NCBI GenBank assembly: GCA_000018565.1
Contig: CP000875.1
Span: 3,797,199 to 3,861,198, forward strand
Direction of reading: 5' to 3'
Origin: Herpetosiphon aurantiacus DSM 785
GTDB lineage: Bacteria > Chloroflexota > Chloroflexia > Chloroflexales > Herpetosiphonaceae
DNA: 64,000 nt
Part shown: piece by piece, positions 7,889-16,377 of the stretch
Layout of the letters: each line of letters starts with the position of its first letter
How positions within the stretch are numbered: the first letter of the stretch is position 1
Notes under the pieces: model-generated
Seen by the model: only the letters and a program-made list of their open reading frames with translations
Database searches by the model: none
Told to the model about the DNA's origin: nothing
Made by a program: the position numbers and the translations under genes

Positions 7889-8739
7889 TGCGATACCTCG
7901 CTTTTTTGTAGCATGCGCAGCACAATCGTTTCCAACGAATCGGGGTGCAAGGTCAAAGCTTGGATCGTTGGATTCAGGCCATAGCTGTGCAAGGTTTCGG
8001 CTAAAGCGTTGGGTGTGCTGGCAATCTGCTGTTCGCTGGTTTGCTCAGCCTGTTTGATAGTTAATCGGGTTTGGCCATGCTCCAAAATCGCTTGCGGCGT
8101 ATCAACAATCAAAATTTTGCCAGTTTGTTGAATAGCGAGGCGGTCGCAGAGCAAAGCTTCATCCATCAGGTGCGTGCTGATAAATAAGGTTGTGCCAGCG
8201 TTGGCTAATTCGCGAAAGAGCTGCCACGAACGCACCTTAAGATGCGGATCGACTGCCGCAGTCGGTTCATCGAGAAAAAGCATGCGTGGTTTGTGCAACA
8301 GAGCGCAGGCTAACGAAACCCGTTTTTTCATCCCGCCCGAAAAACCATAGACTGGATGATCAGCGCGGCTGGTTAATTCGGTAAATTCAAGTGCTTCCTG
8401 AATCCGTTGCTCCAACGCGGGCACGCCGTGAGCACTGCCAAAAAATCGTAAATTTTCGCGGGCCGAGAGATCTTCATACAGTGCGACACCCTGCGGCATA
8501 TAGCCAATCAAGGCGCGGAGCTTGGCTTGATCGCGCAATGGGTTAAGACCAAGCACCTGCCATTCACCGCTATTGGGCTTGAGTGCACCAACCAAAGCCT
8601 TAATCAAGGTGGATTTACCTGCGCCGTTCGAGCCAAGCAAACCAAAAATCATGCCTTCAGGGACGGTCAAATCGACACCTTGAAGGGCTTGGACATTGCC
8701 GTAGCGTTTGGTGAGTCCCCGAACTTCAACTGCGTTCAT
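7885..8739 (-). CDS. ABC exporter ATP-binding protein (daunorubicin/CcmA type)
   Basis: A 284-residue ATPase. Walker A GSNGAGKST, signature SGGMKKRVS, Walker B MLFLDEPTAAVDP and the H-loop STHLMDEA are all intact. I start it at 8739 (MNAVEVRGL) because GAGGAG sits just upstream, inside the last codons of tetR; an ATG nine codons earlier lacks such a site. A ~75-residue C-terminal extension after the ATPase core is usual for this subfamily. It energises the adjacent ABC-2 permease. Confidence 0.9.
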   Translation of the reverse strand: MNAVEVRGLTKRYGNVQALQGVDLTVPEGMIFGLLGSNGAGKSTLIKALVGALKPNSGEWQVLGLNPLRDQAKLRALIGYMPQGVALYEDLSARENLRFFGSAHGVPALEQRIQEALEFTELTSRADHPVYGFSGGMKKRVSLACALLHKPRMLFLDEPTAAVDPHLKVRSWQLFRELANAGTTLFISTHLMDEALLCDRLAIQQTGKILIVDTPQAILEHGQTRLTIKQAEQTSEQQIASTPNALAETLHSYGLNPTIQALTLHPDSLETIVLRMLQKSEVSQ

Positions 8740-8743
8740 GGGT

Positions 8744-9352
8744 TTACTCCTCTGGCTTAAGTCCATTCAGAAAAATATCAATAACCGTGGCAATATGTTC
8801 GTCATCGGTTAATCCATCGGCCTGCAAACTTGGCAAAATCACTTTGCTCAACATTTGGGGCATGAGCATCCCCAAAAAAGCTCGGGTGCTGGCGCGGGTA
8901 TCGTGCTGGCGCATGCGGCCAAGCTGAATTTGATGAACCAAGTAGCGCTCAAGAAATTGCTTGATCTGCGGCACAATCTGTTGATTAAGCAACTCGGTTG
9001 GGTTGCGGCCCAGTAGCATTTCGCCCAAGAGCACCCGCATCATTTGCACAGTATGCGGATTATCACCTGCTTGCAGGTAGCCTTTGGCCAACATGCCCAG
9101 CAATTGCCGTGGCTGCTGATCGAACAACCCATCAAGTGATTGCATCTGTTGAAGCAGCGGCAGTTGGCCTTGCATCACGGCTTCCAGCAAAGCATCTTTA
9201 TTTGGAAAGTACCAATAGATCAAGGCAGGCGACTGAATCTTGGCCCGTGCTGCAATCGATTTGATCGTAGCTCCGCGAAAGCCTTTTTCAGCAAATTCGG
9301 CTCGCGCCGCCTCCAGAATTGCCTCGCGCCGCTCACGTTGTTCATCAGTCAT
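8744..9352 (-). CDS. TetR/AcrR-family repressor
   Basis: A 202-residue repressor starting at MTDEQRERREAILEAA (9352). The longer frame to 9520 runs through the promoter and operator and would add an unrelated hydrophobic stretch, so it is rejected. Residues ~8-55 form the HTH (EKGFRGATIKSIAARA, PALIYWYFPNKDALL), followed by an all-helical ligand-binding domain. It is the first gene of its own operon. A 22-bp perfect palindrome lies between the -10 box and the gene, so it should repress itself and the ABC exporter until a ligand binds. Confidence 0.93.
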   Translation of the reverse strand: MTDEQRERREAILEAARAEFAEKGFRGATIKSIAARAKIQSPALIYWYFPNKDALLEAVMQGQLPLLQQMQSLDGLFDQQPRQLLGMLAKGYLQAGDNPHTVQMMRVLLGEMLLGRNPTELLNQQIVPQIKQFLERYLVHQIQLGRMRQHDTRASTRAFLGMLMPQMLSKVILPSLQADGLTDDEHIATVIDIFLNGLKPEE

Positions 9353-9367
9353 ACCATACCCCAAAAA

Positions 9368-9389
9368 CTTGATTGAACGTTCAATCAAG
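9368..9389 (-). promoter_or_regulatory. TetR operator, 22-bp perfect palindrome
   Basis: The half-site CTTGATTGAAC at 9368-9378 is followed immediately by its exact reverse complement at 9379-9389. It starts directly after the -10 hexamer, covers the predicted transcription start and lies 16 bp before the repressor's ATG. The central GAACGTTC is common in TetR-family sites. Confidence 0.88.
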
Positions 9390-9418
9390 AGTATAACTAA
9401 ACCAAGTTTGACTGTCAA
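9390..9418 (-). promoter_or_regulatory. Sigma-70 promoter of the tetR-ABC operon
   Basis: Read on the minus strand: a perfect TTGACA (9413-9418), a 17-nt spacer and TATACT (9390-9395). It is the closest match to consensus noticed in the window and abuts the palindromic operator, a standard tightly repressed arrangement. Confidence 0.9.
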
Positions 9419-9440
9419 GGGGGATTTTTGGGCAAACAAA

Positions 9441-9475
9441 AACGCGATCAACCAAGTTAAGTTGATCGCGTTTTT
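9441..9475 (-). terminator. Intrinsic terminator after the subtilase gene
   Basis: AACGCGATCAAC (9441-9452) pairs with GTTGATCGCGTT (9461-9472) around an 8-nt loop. T-runs on both sides allow termination in either direction. It insulates the subtilase gene from the tetR promoter. Confidence 0.85.
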
Positions 9476-9488
9476 AGTCAGGCTTCGT

Positions 9489-11996
9489 TTATTTGCTCGC
9501 CCATGGTATCCAAACATCATACTCGTTTGTAACCGCTGTCGTGGTCACAGTTGGCAGATTGGTGGGGGTTGGCGAGTTGGTTGGTGTATTGGTCGCCGTG
9601 TTGGTTGGCGTATTGGTTGGCGTGTTGGTTGGCGTATTCGTCGCCGTGTTGGTTGGTGTATTGGTCGCCGTGTTGGTTGGCGTGTTGGTTGGTGTATTGG
9701 TTGGTGTATTGGTTGGCGTATTGGTTGGCGTGTTGGTTGGCGTATTCGTCGCCGTGTTGGTTGGTGTATTGGTCGCCGTGTTGGTTGGCGTATTTGTTGC
9801 GGTTGCTATAGCGGTTGGGGTTGGAGTTGGCGTACCGCCGCCAGTAGCTTCACGCAATGGGCCAGCGACTGACAAGCCATAGGCTTGGCTAGAAATAGGT
9901 ACATTATGGGCAGTAACTTCAATCTGATATGCACCAATTTGGGGATTATTAATGATCACACCTTCGGTATTATTCGTGCGATCGCCAGTGCTCTGATTAT
10001 TGCCATAATAGCGCGTACCATCAGGCCCAATCAACACCAAATCAAGATCGTTAACCAATTGTTGGGTGGCTGCCAACGAAGCTGGTGGATCAGTCCAGTT
10101 GAGCATAACTCGCAGCGGTTGGGTATTGGTCAACACGGTTAGGGGTTGGCTGGCAGTATGGTTATAGCTTACCATCTGGCCTGTATTCAAGCCAGTCGTC
10201 TGATCGGCAACCCACAAATGATAGGGCGCTGGTTTGGTAATAAAACTCAAATTGCTACGCCCCCAACCAGCCACACTATTGGGGCGGTTGTAAGGAATTT
10301 CTTGAGTTGCACCAGTACCATATTGGCCGGGCGCAATATCAACGGTCGTATTCAGAACAATTGATTTGATGACTGCGGCACTAGGATTAGGCAAGCCTTG
10401 GATACCCAGCCACTGGCGGATGAGGGCAACCGTACCAGCAACCAACGGAGTGGACATCGACGTACCACCCGAATAAAGGTAATTGGCATTGGTTTCATGA
10501 ACACCCCATAAGGCACCAGCCCCACTGCCATATGAGCGAGTTGAAAGAATATTCGTGCCAGGGGCAACCAAATCAGGCTTGATCCGGCCATCATCAGTTG
10601 GCCCACGTGATGAGAATGCCGCTATCCCATTAGCATCATCAGAAAGAGTATCCGTGTTAATTGGCGCGGTGGCAAAGCAAAAACTCAATAAAAGCCAAGG
10701 CACACCCGTATAACCACCCGTTGGGCGCGGGCTTTCACTAGCCCCAACCGTAATCACATTCTTGGCAGTCCCAGGTGCGAGCAACGAGTCCGGGTCAACA
10801 ACGCCATTACCACCAGTACAAAAGATTGCTTGGCTCGGGGTTCCATCGACCCCACTATTACCAGCCCCAAACAACATTGTATAATCGGGGTGTTCCCACA
10901 AAAACTGGTCGGTGCGTTGCGCATTATAGGGGTAGCCCCCAAATGCAGCTTCTGTATCACTGACTGGCCCGGTTGCATCGCCCCAGCTATTGCTATGAAT
11001 CCGTGCTCCAGCATCATAGGCTTGCTGATACATTGGGTAGAGGTCGGTTGGCAAGCCAATAATATCGCCGGTCGCAGTTGCTTCAAACGCTTGGACAACC
11101 AACTTGGCCTCAGGCGCAATCCCTGCCATCGAGTTGGTATAGGTATGGGTAGCTGGGTTTGAGCCAGAAAGTGCGCCGTTACCAGCAATCGAGCCAGCAA
11201 CGTGCGTGCCATGGCCATGGTTATCATCCCAATGCCCCCCAGCCGAGAGCACTTGGGTCGCAAGAATCCGATTGGTAAAATCGTTGTTGAGGGTTGTCAA
11301 GGAGCCAGTATCCAAACCTGTGTCAGTGTAGGCCACAATTTGATTTTGGCCATACAACTGCCGATCAGTCCAAACAGGCTCAACTTGCTGAACTTGCCGC
11401 GCATATTGGTCGAATAATTTCGGCGTACTCGCCACTTCGATCCAGCGCACTTCATTAATTTGGGCCAACTGAATCAGTTGATCGATCGTGCTAATGGCAT
11501 CAAGCTTCAAGCCTTGGGCTTTGACTGCTTGTTCAGCAGTGGTCAGTTGGTTATCCCAACCAATCGTCTGCAACGCCAAACCTTGATACGCACCAGTGCG
11601 CATCAGTTTCAACAACCCAGGATGAAACTTATCGGCCAACGTCCAATCGCCACGCGCATAAAAACCATCAATTCGGCTGGCAGCAGCTTGTTGGGCAGCT
11701 GAGCCACGAACTAAATAGGCGTAATCAGGGAGATACTCAATAATGCTCAACCCCGTAGCTTCAAGTGCTTGCCGCTGCTTGAGCAACACAGGCCCACTAA
11801 ATTGAATAACCGCATACCCCCCAACTGTCTGCAATAATGGATCAGCCTGGTTGGCTTGATTAACCACTTTGAGATCGATCGTGCCGCGTTGTAAATACAA
11901 CTTGGGTGGAATTGTGGTGCTAGGTGGTTTGCTAGCAGCACCGCCGAAGCTTAGCAAGACTAAGCTCATCAGTAAAAGACCATGAAATAATCGCAT
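9489..11996 (-). CDS. Secreted S8 subtilisin-like serine protease with Thr/Pro repeat tail
   Basis: An 835-residue protease. I start it at 11996 (MRLFHGLLLMSLVLLSFGG) behind GGAGG; residues 1-20 are a signal peptide. After a ~190-residue N-terminal region comes the catalytic domain. Asp in AYTDTGLDTGS (~222), His in HGHGTHVAGS (~264) and Ser in GGTSMSTPLVAG (~512) are all present. A beta-sandwich domain resembling a P/proprotein or jelly-roll domain follows (~600-720). Then comes a long NTPT/NTAT repeat linker, and the protein ends YDVWIPWASK, perhaps a surface-anchoring or sorting tail. It is expected to digest extracellular protein. It appears monocistronic, with its own terminator. Confidence 0.93.
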   Translation of the reverse strand: MRLFHGLLLMSLVLLSFGGAASKPPSTTIPPKLYLQRGTIDLKVVNQANQADPLLQTVGGYAVIQFSGPVLLKQRQALEATGLSIIEYLPDYAYLVRGSAAQQAAASRIDGFYARGDWTLADKFHPGLLKLMRTGAYQGLALQTIGWDNQLTTAEQAVKAQGLKLDAISTIDQLIQLAQINEVRWIEVASTPKLFDQYARQVQQVEPVWTDRQLYGQNQIVAYTDTGLDTGSLTTLNNDFTNRILATQVLSAGGHWDDNHGHGTHVAGSIAGNGALSGSNPATHTYTNSMAGIAPEAKLVVQAFEATATGDIIGLPTDLYPMYQQAYDAGARIHSNSWGDATGPVSDTEAAFGGYPYNAQRTDQFLWEHPDYTMLFGAGNSGVDGTPSQAIFCTGGNGVVDPDSLLAPGTAKNVITVGASESPRPTGGYTGVPWLLLSFCFATAPINTDTLSDDANGIAAFSSRGPTDDGRIKPDLVAPGTNILSTRSYGSGAGALWGVHETNANYLYSGGTSMSTPLVAGTVALIRQWLGIQGLPNPSAAVIKSIVLNTTVDIAPGQYGTGATQEIPYNRPNSVAGWGRSNLSFITKPAPYHLWVADQTTGLNTGQMVSYNHTASQPLTVLTNTQPLRVMLNWTDPPASLAATQQLVNDLDLVLIGPDGTRYYGNNQSTGDRTNNTEGVIINNPQIGAYQIEVTAHNVPISSQAYGLSVAGPLREATGGGTPTPTPTAIATATNTPTNTATNTPTNTATNTPTNTPTNTPTNTPTNTPTNTPTNTATNTPTNTATNTPTNTPTNTPTNTATNTPTNSPTPTNLPTVTTTAVTNEYDVWIPWASK
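9563..9812 (-). repeat. 12-bp coding minisatellite (NTPT/NTAT units)
   Basis: About twenty consecutive 12-bp units (gttggcgt-[ag]-ttg and variants) encode NTPT or NTAT in the subtilase linker. A higher-order block of several units occurs twice, pointing to growth by slippage or unequal exchange. The long frames on the opposite strand (VLVGVLVGVL and similar) come from this repeat. Confidence 0.9.
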
Positions 11997-12425
11997 GCCG
12001 ACCTCCAAGTGGTTGTGGTAGGGGTGTGCCCCGAGAGAACTATGAATATTGCACACCGTTGAGGGAAAATCAATTATATAATTATAAAAAATTTTTACTC
12101 AAATTGCTAGGGGGTAATTTGAGTAAAGGTAAAGGATGAAGAGCGAGGGTTCAGGGGCTAGGGATCAGGGGTCAGGAAGTGAGTGGGTTAGGTTTTAACG
12201 CAGCGGCGCAGAGGATGATAGGGGTTAGCTGTTGGGGGCCAGGGGTCAGAACTTTGGAATAAGCAGCCTTCGCGATCTTCGTATCCTTCGCGGTTTCAGC
12301 TTTCGTGTGAATTTATATCTTGCGAGGTTTAATCTGGGTCAAGTAACCTATCCCAACCAAGCAGAGAACGTGCTATCATAGGCGCACAATTCTACCCAGC
12401 CAATCTAGATAGGTTGCATCGTATT
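11997..12425. other. Gene-free gap with repeat fragments and a possible promoter
   Basis: There is no ORF of substance. Around 12145-12175 and 12235-12250 are 'aggggctagggatcaggggt'-like fragments, and around 12262-12320 a 'cttcgtatccttcgcgg' fragment; both families recur elsewhere. TGC-TATCAT at 12371-12379 is an extended -10 for the downstream CHASE4 gene. An A/T-rich patch (12065-12095) upstream of the subtilase probably holds that gene's promoter. Confidence 0.5.
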
Positions 12426-13958
12426 ATGACATCTGCGCCATCAACTGGCACGACCTCGCTGCGTCGCCAAACCAAAATTGTGCTAGGAGCCAGCCTCGTG
12501 CTGCTGGTAGCGGTACTCATTTTTCCGCTGCGTATCTTGTTGCTCCAATCGTTTGCCGAGCTAGAAACAACCTCAATGCAAACCGACCTTGATCGGGTGT
12601 TGAATGCTTTGCAGTTTGAGCAAAATCGCCTCGACACGGCCTTGGTTTCATGGTCAACCTGGGATGATACGTATGCCTTTATCGAGGCTCCCGATGCTGA
12701 TTACATTAGCAACAATGCTGGCGATGATGTTTTCGCGACCTATAAATTTAATATTATGGCCTTTCTCAACCAGCAACAAGCCTTGGTGTATGGACGAATG
12801 GCCGAGGCAGATACATTTAATGATTTACCAGCAAACTTTTTGCCATTTGTGCAGCAAATTCCGCAACTAACGACGTTTAGTGACCCCAGCCAACGTAATT
12901 TAGGCATTGTACGTTTTCAAGAGCGCATTGTCTTGGTTGCTGCCCGCCCGATTATTGATAGCCAAGGCCAAGGGCCAATTCGCGGCACAGTGATTTTTGG
13001 GCGCTATCTTGATCAACAGGTGCTTAATGATTTAGCTGCGGTCACTCTATTTCCTTTCAGCTTGGAAGATGTGCTGAATCCACCAAGCGATCTGACAAGC
13101 AGCATTCAGCAATTGAGTGATGTCAATCCCCGCCAAATCATCCCAATCGATGAGCATGCCTTGCGTGGCTTACAGCAAATCAACGATCTCCAAGGCAACC
13201 CAGCCCTGATTATCAACATTATTCGGCCACGCACAATCTACAACCAAGGCCATCATGCCTTGCAGTTTGTAGTAATTTTGACCTTTCTGGTAACCGCAGT
13301 TGGTGGCTTTGTGTTGTACTTTTTGCTCAATCGAGTGGTCATCAGCCGTGTGTTGCGCTTGAGCAGCGAAATCAAACACGTTGCCAATAATCTGAATGAA
13401 CGGGTAGCAGTGGTGGGCAACGATGAGGTTGCGGGTTTGGCGACCAGCATTAATCAAACCTTGAATGTGCTCGAACAAGCGCAACGAGCAACCGCAGCCG
13501 CTGAAGCCGAGCGCAACCAACTGCAAGCGAATACCCTGGCAGCCCAAACTGAACAACTAGCACTCCAAGAGCAATTAATCAAAGCCCAAGAATTTGTAAT
13601 CGCCGAACAAGCTACACCGTTGATTCCCTTCCGCGATGATATGTTGGTGATGCCCTTGGTCGGCGCGATCGATCAGGCACGGGCTAACCACATTTTGGGC
13701 ACATTATTGCAAGGAGTTGAGCAACAACGCGCTCGGATCGCGATCATCGATATTACTGGAGTCGCTCAAATTGATGGCTTTACCGCCGAAATGTTGCTCA
13801 AGGCCGCCAAGGCTGTGCGCTTGCTTGGTGCTCAATTGGTGCTAACCGGCCTCAGCCCAGAGATTGCTCAATCGTTAGTTGCCTTCGGCCAGCAGTTGAA
13901 CCAACTTACTACATTTAGCAGCTTGCAGGCAGGCATTGCTTGGAGTATTCGGCGCTAA
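12426..13958 (+). CDS. CHASE4-HAMP-STAS membrane sensor (RsbR-like output)
   Basis: A 510-residue protein. There is a TTG start four codons upstream; I prefer ATG 12426. It has a membrane segment at ~17-40, then a CHASE4 extracellular sensor (SWSTWDDTYAFIE, AGDDVFATYKFNIMAFL). A second membrane segment at ~280-302 precedes HAMP (~302-355), a coiled coil and a C-terminal STAS domain (~400-510) with IAIIDITGVAQIDG. The Thr of DITGV corresponds to the residue phosphorylated in RsbR-type stressosome proteins. It is therefore probably a membrane input to a partner-switching cascade. No RsbS/RsbT-like kinase lies next to it, so its partner is elsewhere. Confidence 0.85.
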   Translation: MTSAPSTGTTSLRRQTKIVLGASLVLLVAVLIFPLRILLLQSFAELETTSMQTDLDRVLNALQFEQNRLDTALVSWSTWDDTYAFIEAPDADYISNNAGDDVFATYKFNIMAFLNQQQALVYGRMAEADTFNDLPANFLPFVQQIPQLTTFSDPSQRNLGIVRFQERIVLVAARPIIDSQGQGPIRGTVIFGRYLDQQVLNDLAAVTLFPFSLEDVLNPPSDLTSSIQQLSDVNPRQIIPIDEHALRGLQQINDLQGNPALIINIIRPRTIYNQGHHALQFVVILTFLVTAVGGFVLYFLLNRVVISRVLRLSSEIKHVANNLNERVAVVGNDEVAGLATSINQTLNVLEQAQRATAAAEAERNQLQANTLAAQTEQLALQEQLIKAQEFVIAEQATPLIPFRDDMLVMPLVGAIDQARANHILGTLLQGVEQQRARIAIIDITGVAQIDGFTAEMLLKAAKAVRLLGAQLVLTGLSPEIAQSLVAFGQQLNQLTTFSSLQAGIAWSIRR

Positions 13959-14055
13959 ATTCGCTCTTCTCAACCAATTTTGGCCATGCTATGATGGGGA
14001 ACAGTGTTGTTCCCCATTATTAATGCTTGCCCCAAGCCAACCAAGGAGCAGAAAC

Positions 14056-14322
14056 ATGGCCGATTATCATGTTCCGCAAGCAGATCAAACCCACGCCAGT
14101 TTTGCTTGCCCTGAGTGTGGTAGCAAAAAACAGTCAATGCAACCGTTGCTGACATCTGGTATTCACATGTTCCGTTATTTTGTTCAGTGCATTGACTGTG
14201 GCTACGAATATACCTACAAAAAGCCCTTGCCCAATTTGAATCGTCAATTGCGCAAGGACCCTTTAGCATGGTTTATGTTAGCGGCAATGCTATTGCTTTT
14301 GGCCTTTATGCTCTTTGGTTAG
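14056..14322 (+). CDS. Small zinc-ribbon protein with C-terminal membrane anchor
   Basis: An 88-residue protein starting at ATG 14056 behind AAGGAG. Four Cys in two CxxC pairs (CPEC at 18-21, CIDC at 45-48) make a zinc ribbon, and residues ~68-87 (AWFMLAAMLLLLAFMLFG) form a membrane anchor. An extended -10 (TGC-TATGAT, 13987-13995) precedes it. Its stop overlaps the stop of the convergent metal ATPase by four bases. No function is known; the ribbon may mediate nucleic-acid or protein contact at the membrane. Confidence 0.72.
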   Translation: MADYHVPQADQTHASFACPECGSKKQSMQPLLTSGIHMFRYFVQCIDCGYEYTYKKPLPNLNRQLRKDPLAWFMLAAMLLLLAFMLFG

Positions 14323-16238
14323 CGTCGTAGCAAGCGCAAGCCGTTGGCAACCACCAACAAGGTGCTCCCTTCATGGCCAACCACGCCCAACGGCAAGGCA
14401 ATATTGCCAAACAAGGCTGAAGCAATCAGCACCACAATCACGCCGCCAGCAAAGGCAATATTTTGCCAAACAATCCGTTGGGTGCGGCGGCCAAGCCGTA
14501 ACGCTTCAGCCAATTTCAGCAAATCGTCGCTCAGCAACAACACATCGGCGCTTTGCACGGCTACATCAGTACCAGCAACGCCCATTGCCACACCAAGTTG
14601 GGCCGTGGCCAAGGCTGGGGCATCATTCACGCCATCGCCAACCATCGCAACTGGGCCATAGCGTTGTTGTAATTCTTCGATGATCTGGGCTTTATCGCCA
14701 GGCAACAGTTCGGCACGCACATCATCAATGCCAATTTGGCTGGCCACATGCTGTGCTACGGCTTGATTATCACCAGTCAACAGCACCACTCGTTCAACAC
14801 CCGCAGCGTGCAGCGCGGCAATCGCTTGCTTGGCATCAGGCCGAATCGTATCAGCCAAGGCAATTAAGCCCCAGGCTTGTTCGGTTGTGCCAACCCCGAT
14901 CACGGTTGCGCCTTGAGCTTCGAGTTTGGCAGCTTGGGCTAGCACAGCCTCACCCCACAAACGGGGCCGACCAACTTGCACCAATTCGCCATGCACATCC
15001 GCTTGGGCACCCATCCCAGTGATCGATTGGAAATCAACCGCAGTTGGGACATTCAGTTTCTGATCTTGAGCATGGGCGACAATCGCTTTGGCCAAGGGAT
15101 GTTCTGAGAAGGCTTCGACCGCTGCTGCGGCGATTAGCCATTGTTCCGTTGGGCGTTGACCAAGATCCACAGTTTGCATCACGCTCAATTGGCCTGTGGT
15201 CAGCGTACCAGTTTTATCCAAGGCCACGACCTTAATTTTAGCGGCAGCTTCAAGATAGCGCCCACCTTTGAACAACATCCCGTGGCGGGCAGCATTGGCC
15301 ATGGCCGAAAGCATCGCCGCTGGAATTGAAATCACCAAGGCACAGGGCGAGGCCACAACCATCAGTGCCATTGCGCGGTAGAGCGTGGTTTTAACGCTCC
15401 AATCGAGAAATAGCAAGGGAATCGCAATCGCCAACAAGGTCATCACGACGACAGCATAGGCATAATATTGACCAATCACCCGATCGGTAAAATCTTGGGC
15501 TTTGGCTTTTTGACTGCGAGCTTCAGCTACGGTCTCGATAATTCGCGCCAAGGTCGTATCGCCAACTGCTACTGTTACTTCAATGGTGAGAGCGCCAGTA
15601 GTATTGAGAGTACCAGCAAATACCTTGCTCCCCGCGCCTTTATCAACTGGCACTGATTCGCCAGTAATTGCGGCTTCGTTAATTGATGAAGCGCCGATCC
15701 GCACAATCCCATCAACTGGAATCCGTTCGCCAGGCCGTACCAATACCCGATCGCCAATCGCTAAATCAGCCACGGCCACGACTTGTTGCGTACCATCAGC
15801 AGCGATCAGGGTTGCTTGGTCGGGAGCCATCTCCAGCAGGGCATTGACGGCCCGATGAGTGCGACCCATGGCATAGGTTTCAAGCGTATTGGAAAGCGCA
15901 AACAAAAACATCAAAATTGCGCCTTCGCGCGGCTGACCAACTGCCGCCGCCCCGATTGCGGCCACAATCATCAAGAAATTAACATCGAATTCGCGTTGGC
16001 GCAGGCTTTCCCAGGCATTGCCCAGCGGAAACCAGCCGCCGCTGGCAAACGCTACCACATACAACAGCCAAGGCAACCATGTTGGCACGCCCGCAAAACT
16101 CCCCGCAACCCAGCCCAAACCTGTAGCGATCAAACAAATCGCGGTCAGGCGCATCATCCATGGCAATGCTGCGAGTTCATCAAGCTCAGCTTGGGCCTCA
16201 GCATGCAGGTGGCGGCTATTAACACTTGTGGTAGTCAT
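14319..16238 (-). CDS. P1B-4-type heavy-metal ATPase (Fe/Co/Zn efflux)
   Basis: A 639-residue pump, starting behind AAGGAG. It has no N-terminal heavy-metal-associated domain. The core motifs are TGES, SPCALVIS (membrane metal site), DKTGTLT (phosphorylated Asp), HPLAKA and GDGVNDAPAL. The C-terminal membrane motif HEGSTLLVV together with SPC is the signature of the P1B-4 subgroup, which includes CtpD/PfeT/CoaT-type exporters of Fe(II), Co(II) or Zn(II). Two Fur/PerR-like palindromes lie in the 139 bp upstream and the regulator gene is directly upstream, as for PerR-controlled iron-efflux pumps. The metal is inferred, not proven. Confidence 0.92.
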   Translation of the reverse strand: MTTTSVNSRHLHAEAQAELDELAALPWMMRLTAICLIATGLGWVAGSFAGVPTWLPWLLYVVAFASGGWFPLGNAWESLRQREFDVNFLMIVAAIGAAAVGQPREGAILMFLFALSNTLETYAMGRTHRAVNALLEMAPDQATLIAADGTQQVVAVADLAIGDRVLVRPGERIPVDGIVRIGASSINEAAITGESVPVDKGAGSKVFAGTLNTTGALTIEVTVAVGDTTLARIIETVAEARSQKAKAQDFTDRVIGQYYAYAVVVMTLLAIAIPLLFLDWSVKTTLYRAMALMVVASPCALVISIPAAMLSAMANAARHGMLFKGGRYLEAAAKIKVVALDKTGTLTTGQLSVMQTVDLGQRPTEQWLIAAAAVEAFSEHPLAKAIVAHAQDQKLNVPTAVDFQSITGMGAQADVHGELVQVGRPRLWGEAVLAQAAKLEAQGATVIGVGTTEQAWGLIALADTIRPDAKQAIAALHAAGVERVVLLTGDNQAVAQHVASQIGIDDVRAELLPGDKAQIIEELQQRYGPVAMVGDGVNDAPALATAQLGVAMGVAGTDVAVQSADVLLLSDDLLKLAEALRLGRRTQRIVWQNIAFAGGVIVVLIASALFGNIALPLGVVGHEGSTLLVVANGLRLLRR

Positions 16239-16259
16239 GATACCTGCTCCTTAGCAATG

Positions 16260-16338
16260 AGAATCATTCTAAATTGCTGATAAAAAAATTTCGGCTATTA
16301 AACCTGTTTTATTAGTTTTATTTAGAATCATTCTAAAT
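16260..16338 (-). promoter_or_regulatory. Two PerR/Fur-type boxes before the metal ATPase
   Basis: Box A (16260-16270) is AGAAT-C-ATTCT. Box B (16320-16338) is a perfect 19-bp palindrome, ATTTAGAAT-C-ATTCTAAAT. They flank the region where the ATPase promoter should lie. The sequence resembles the PerR consensus (TTATAAT-n-ATTATAA) more than a classical Fur box. Confidence 0.8.
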
Positions 16339-16349
16339 TGAGTGTAAAT

Positions 16350-16372
16350 AAAAAGTGCCGAAGCACTCTTTA
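16350..16372 (-). terminator. Terminator after the Fur-family gene (UUCG loop)
   Basis: On the minus strand AGTGC-TTCG-GCACT is followed by TTTTTA: a short stem closed by the very stable UUCG tetraloop. It separates the regulator from the ATPase gene, which then uses its own operator-controlled promoter. Confidence 0.7.
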
Positions 16373-16377
16373 CTGAT

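Noticed and set aside
9353-9520. N-terminal extension of the TetR repressor to position 9520
   Set aside because: It would cover the promoter and operator, adds an unrelated stretch, and the HTH starts right after the 9352 start.
9240-9882. Long plus-strand frames (VLVGVLVGVL-like, WRVGWRIGRRVGW-like) opposite the subtilase
   Set aside because: They come from the complementary strand of the 12-bp NTPT repeat; the subtilase has all catalytic motifs and a good start.
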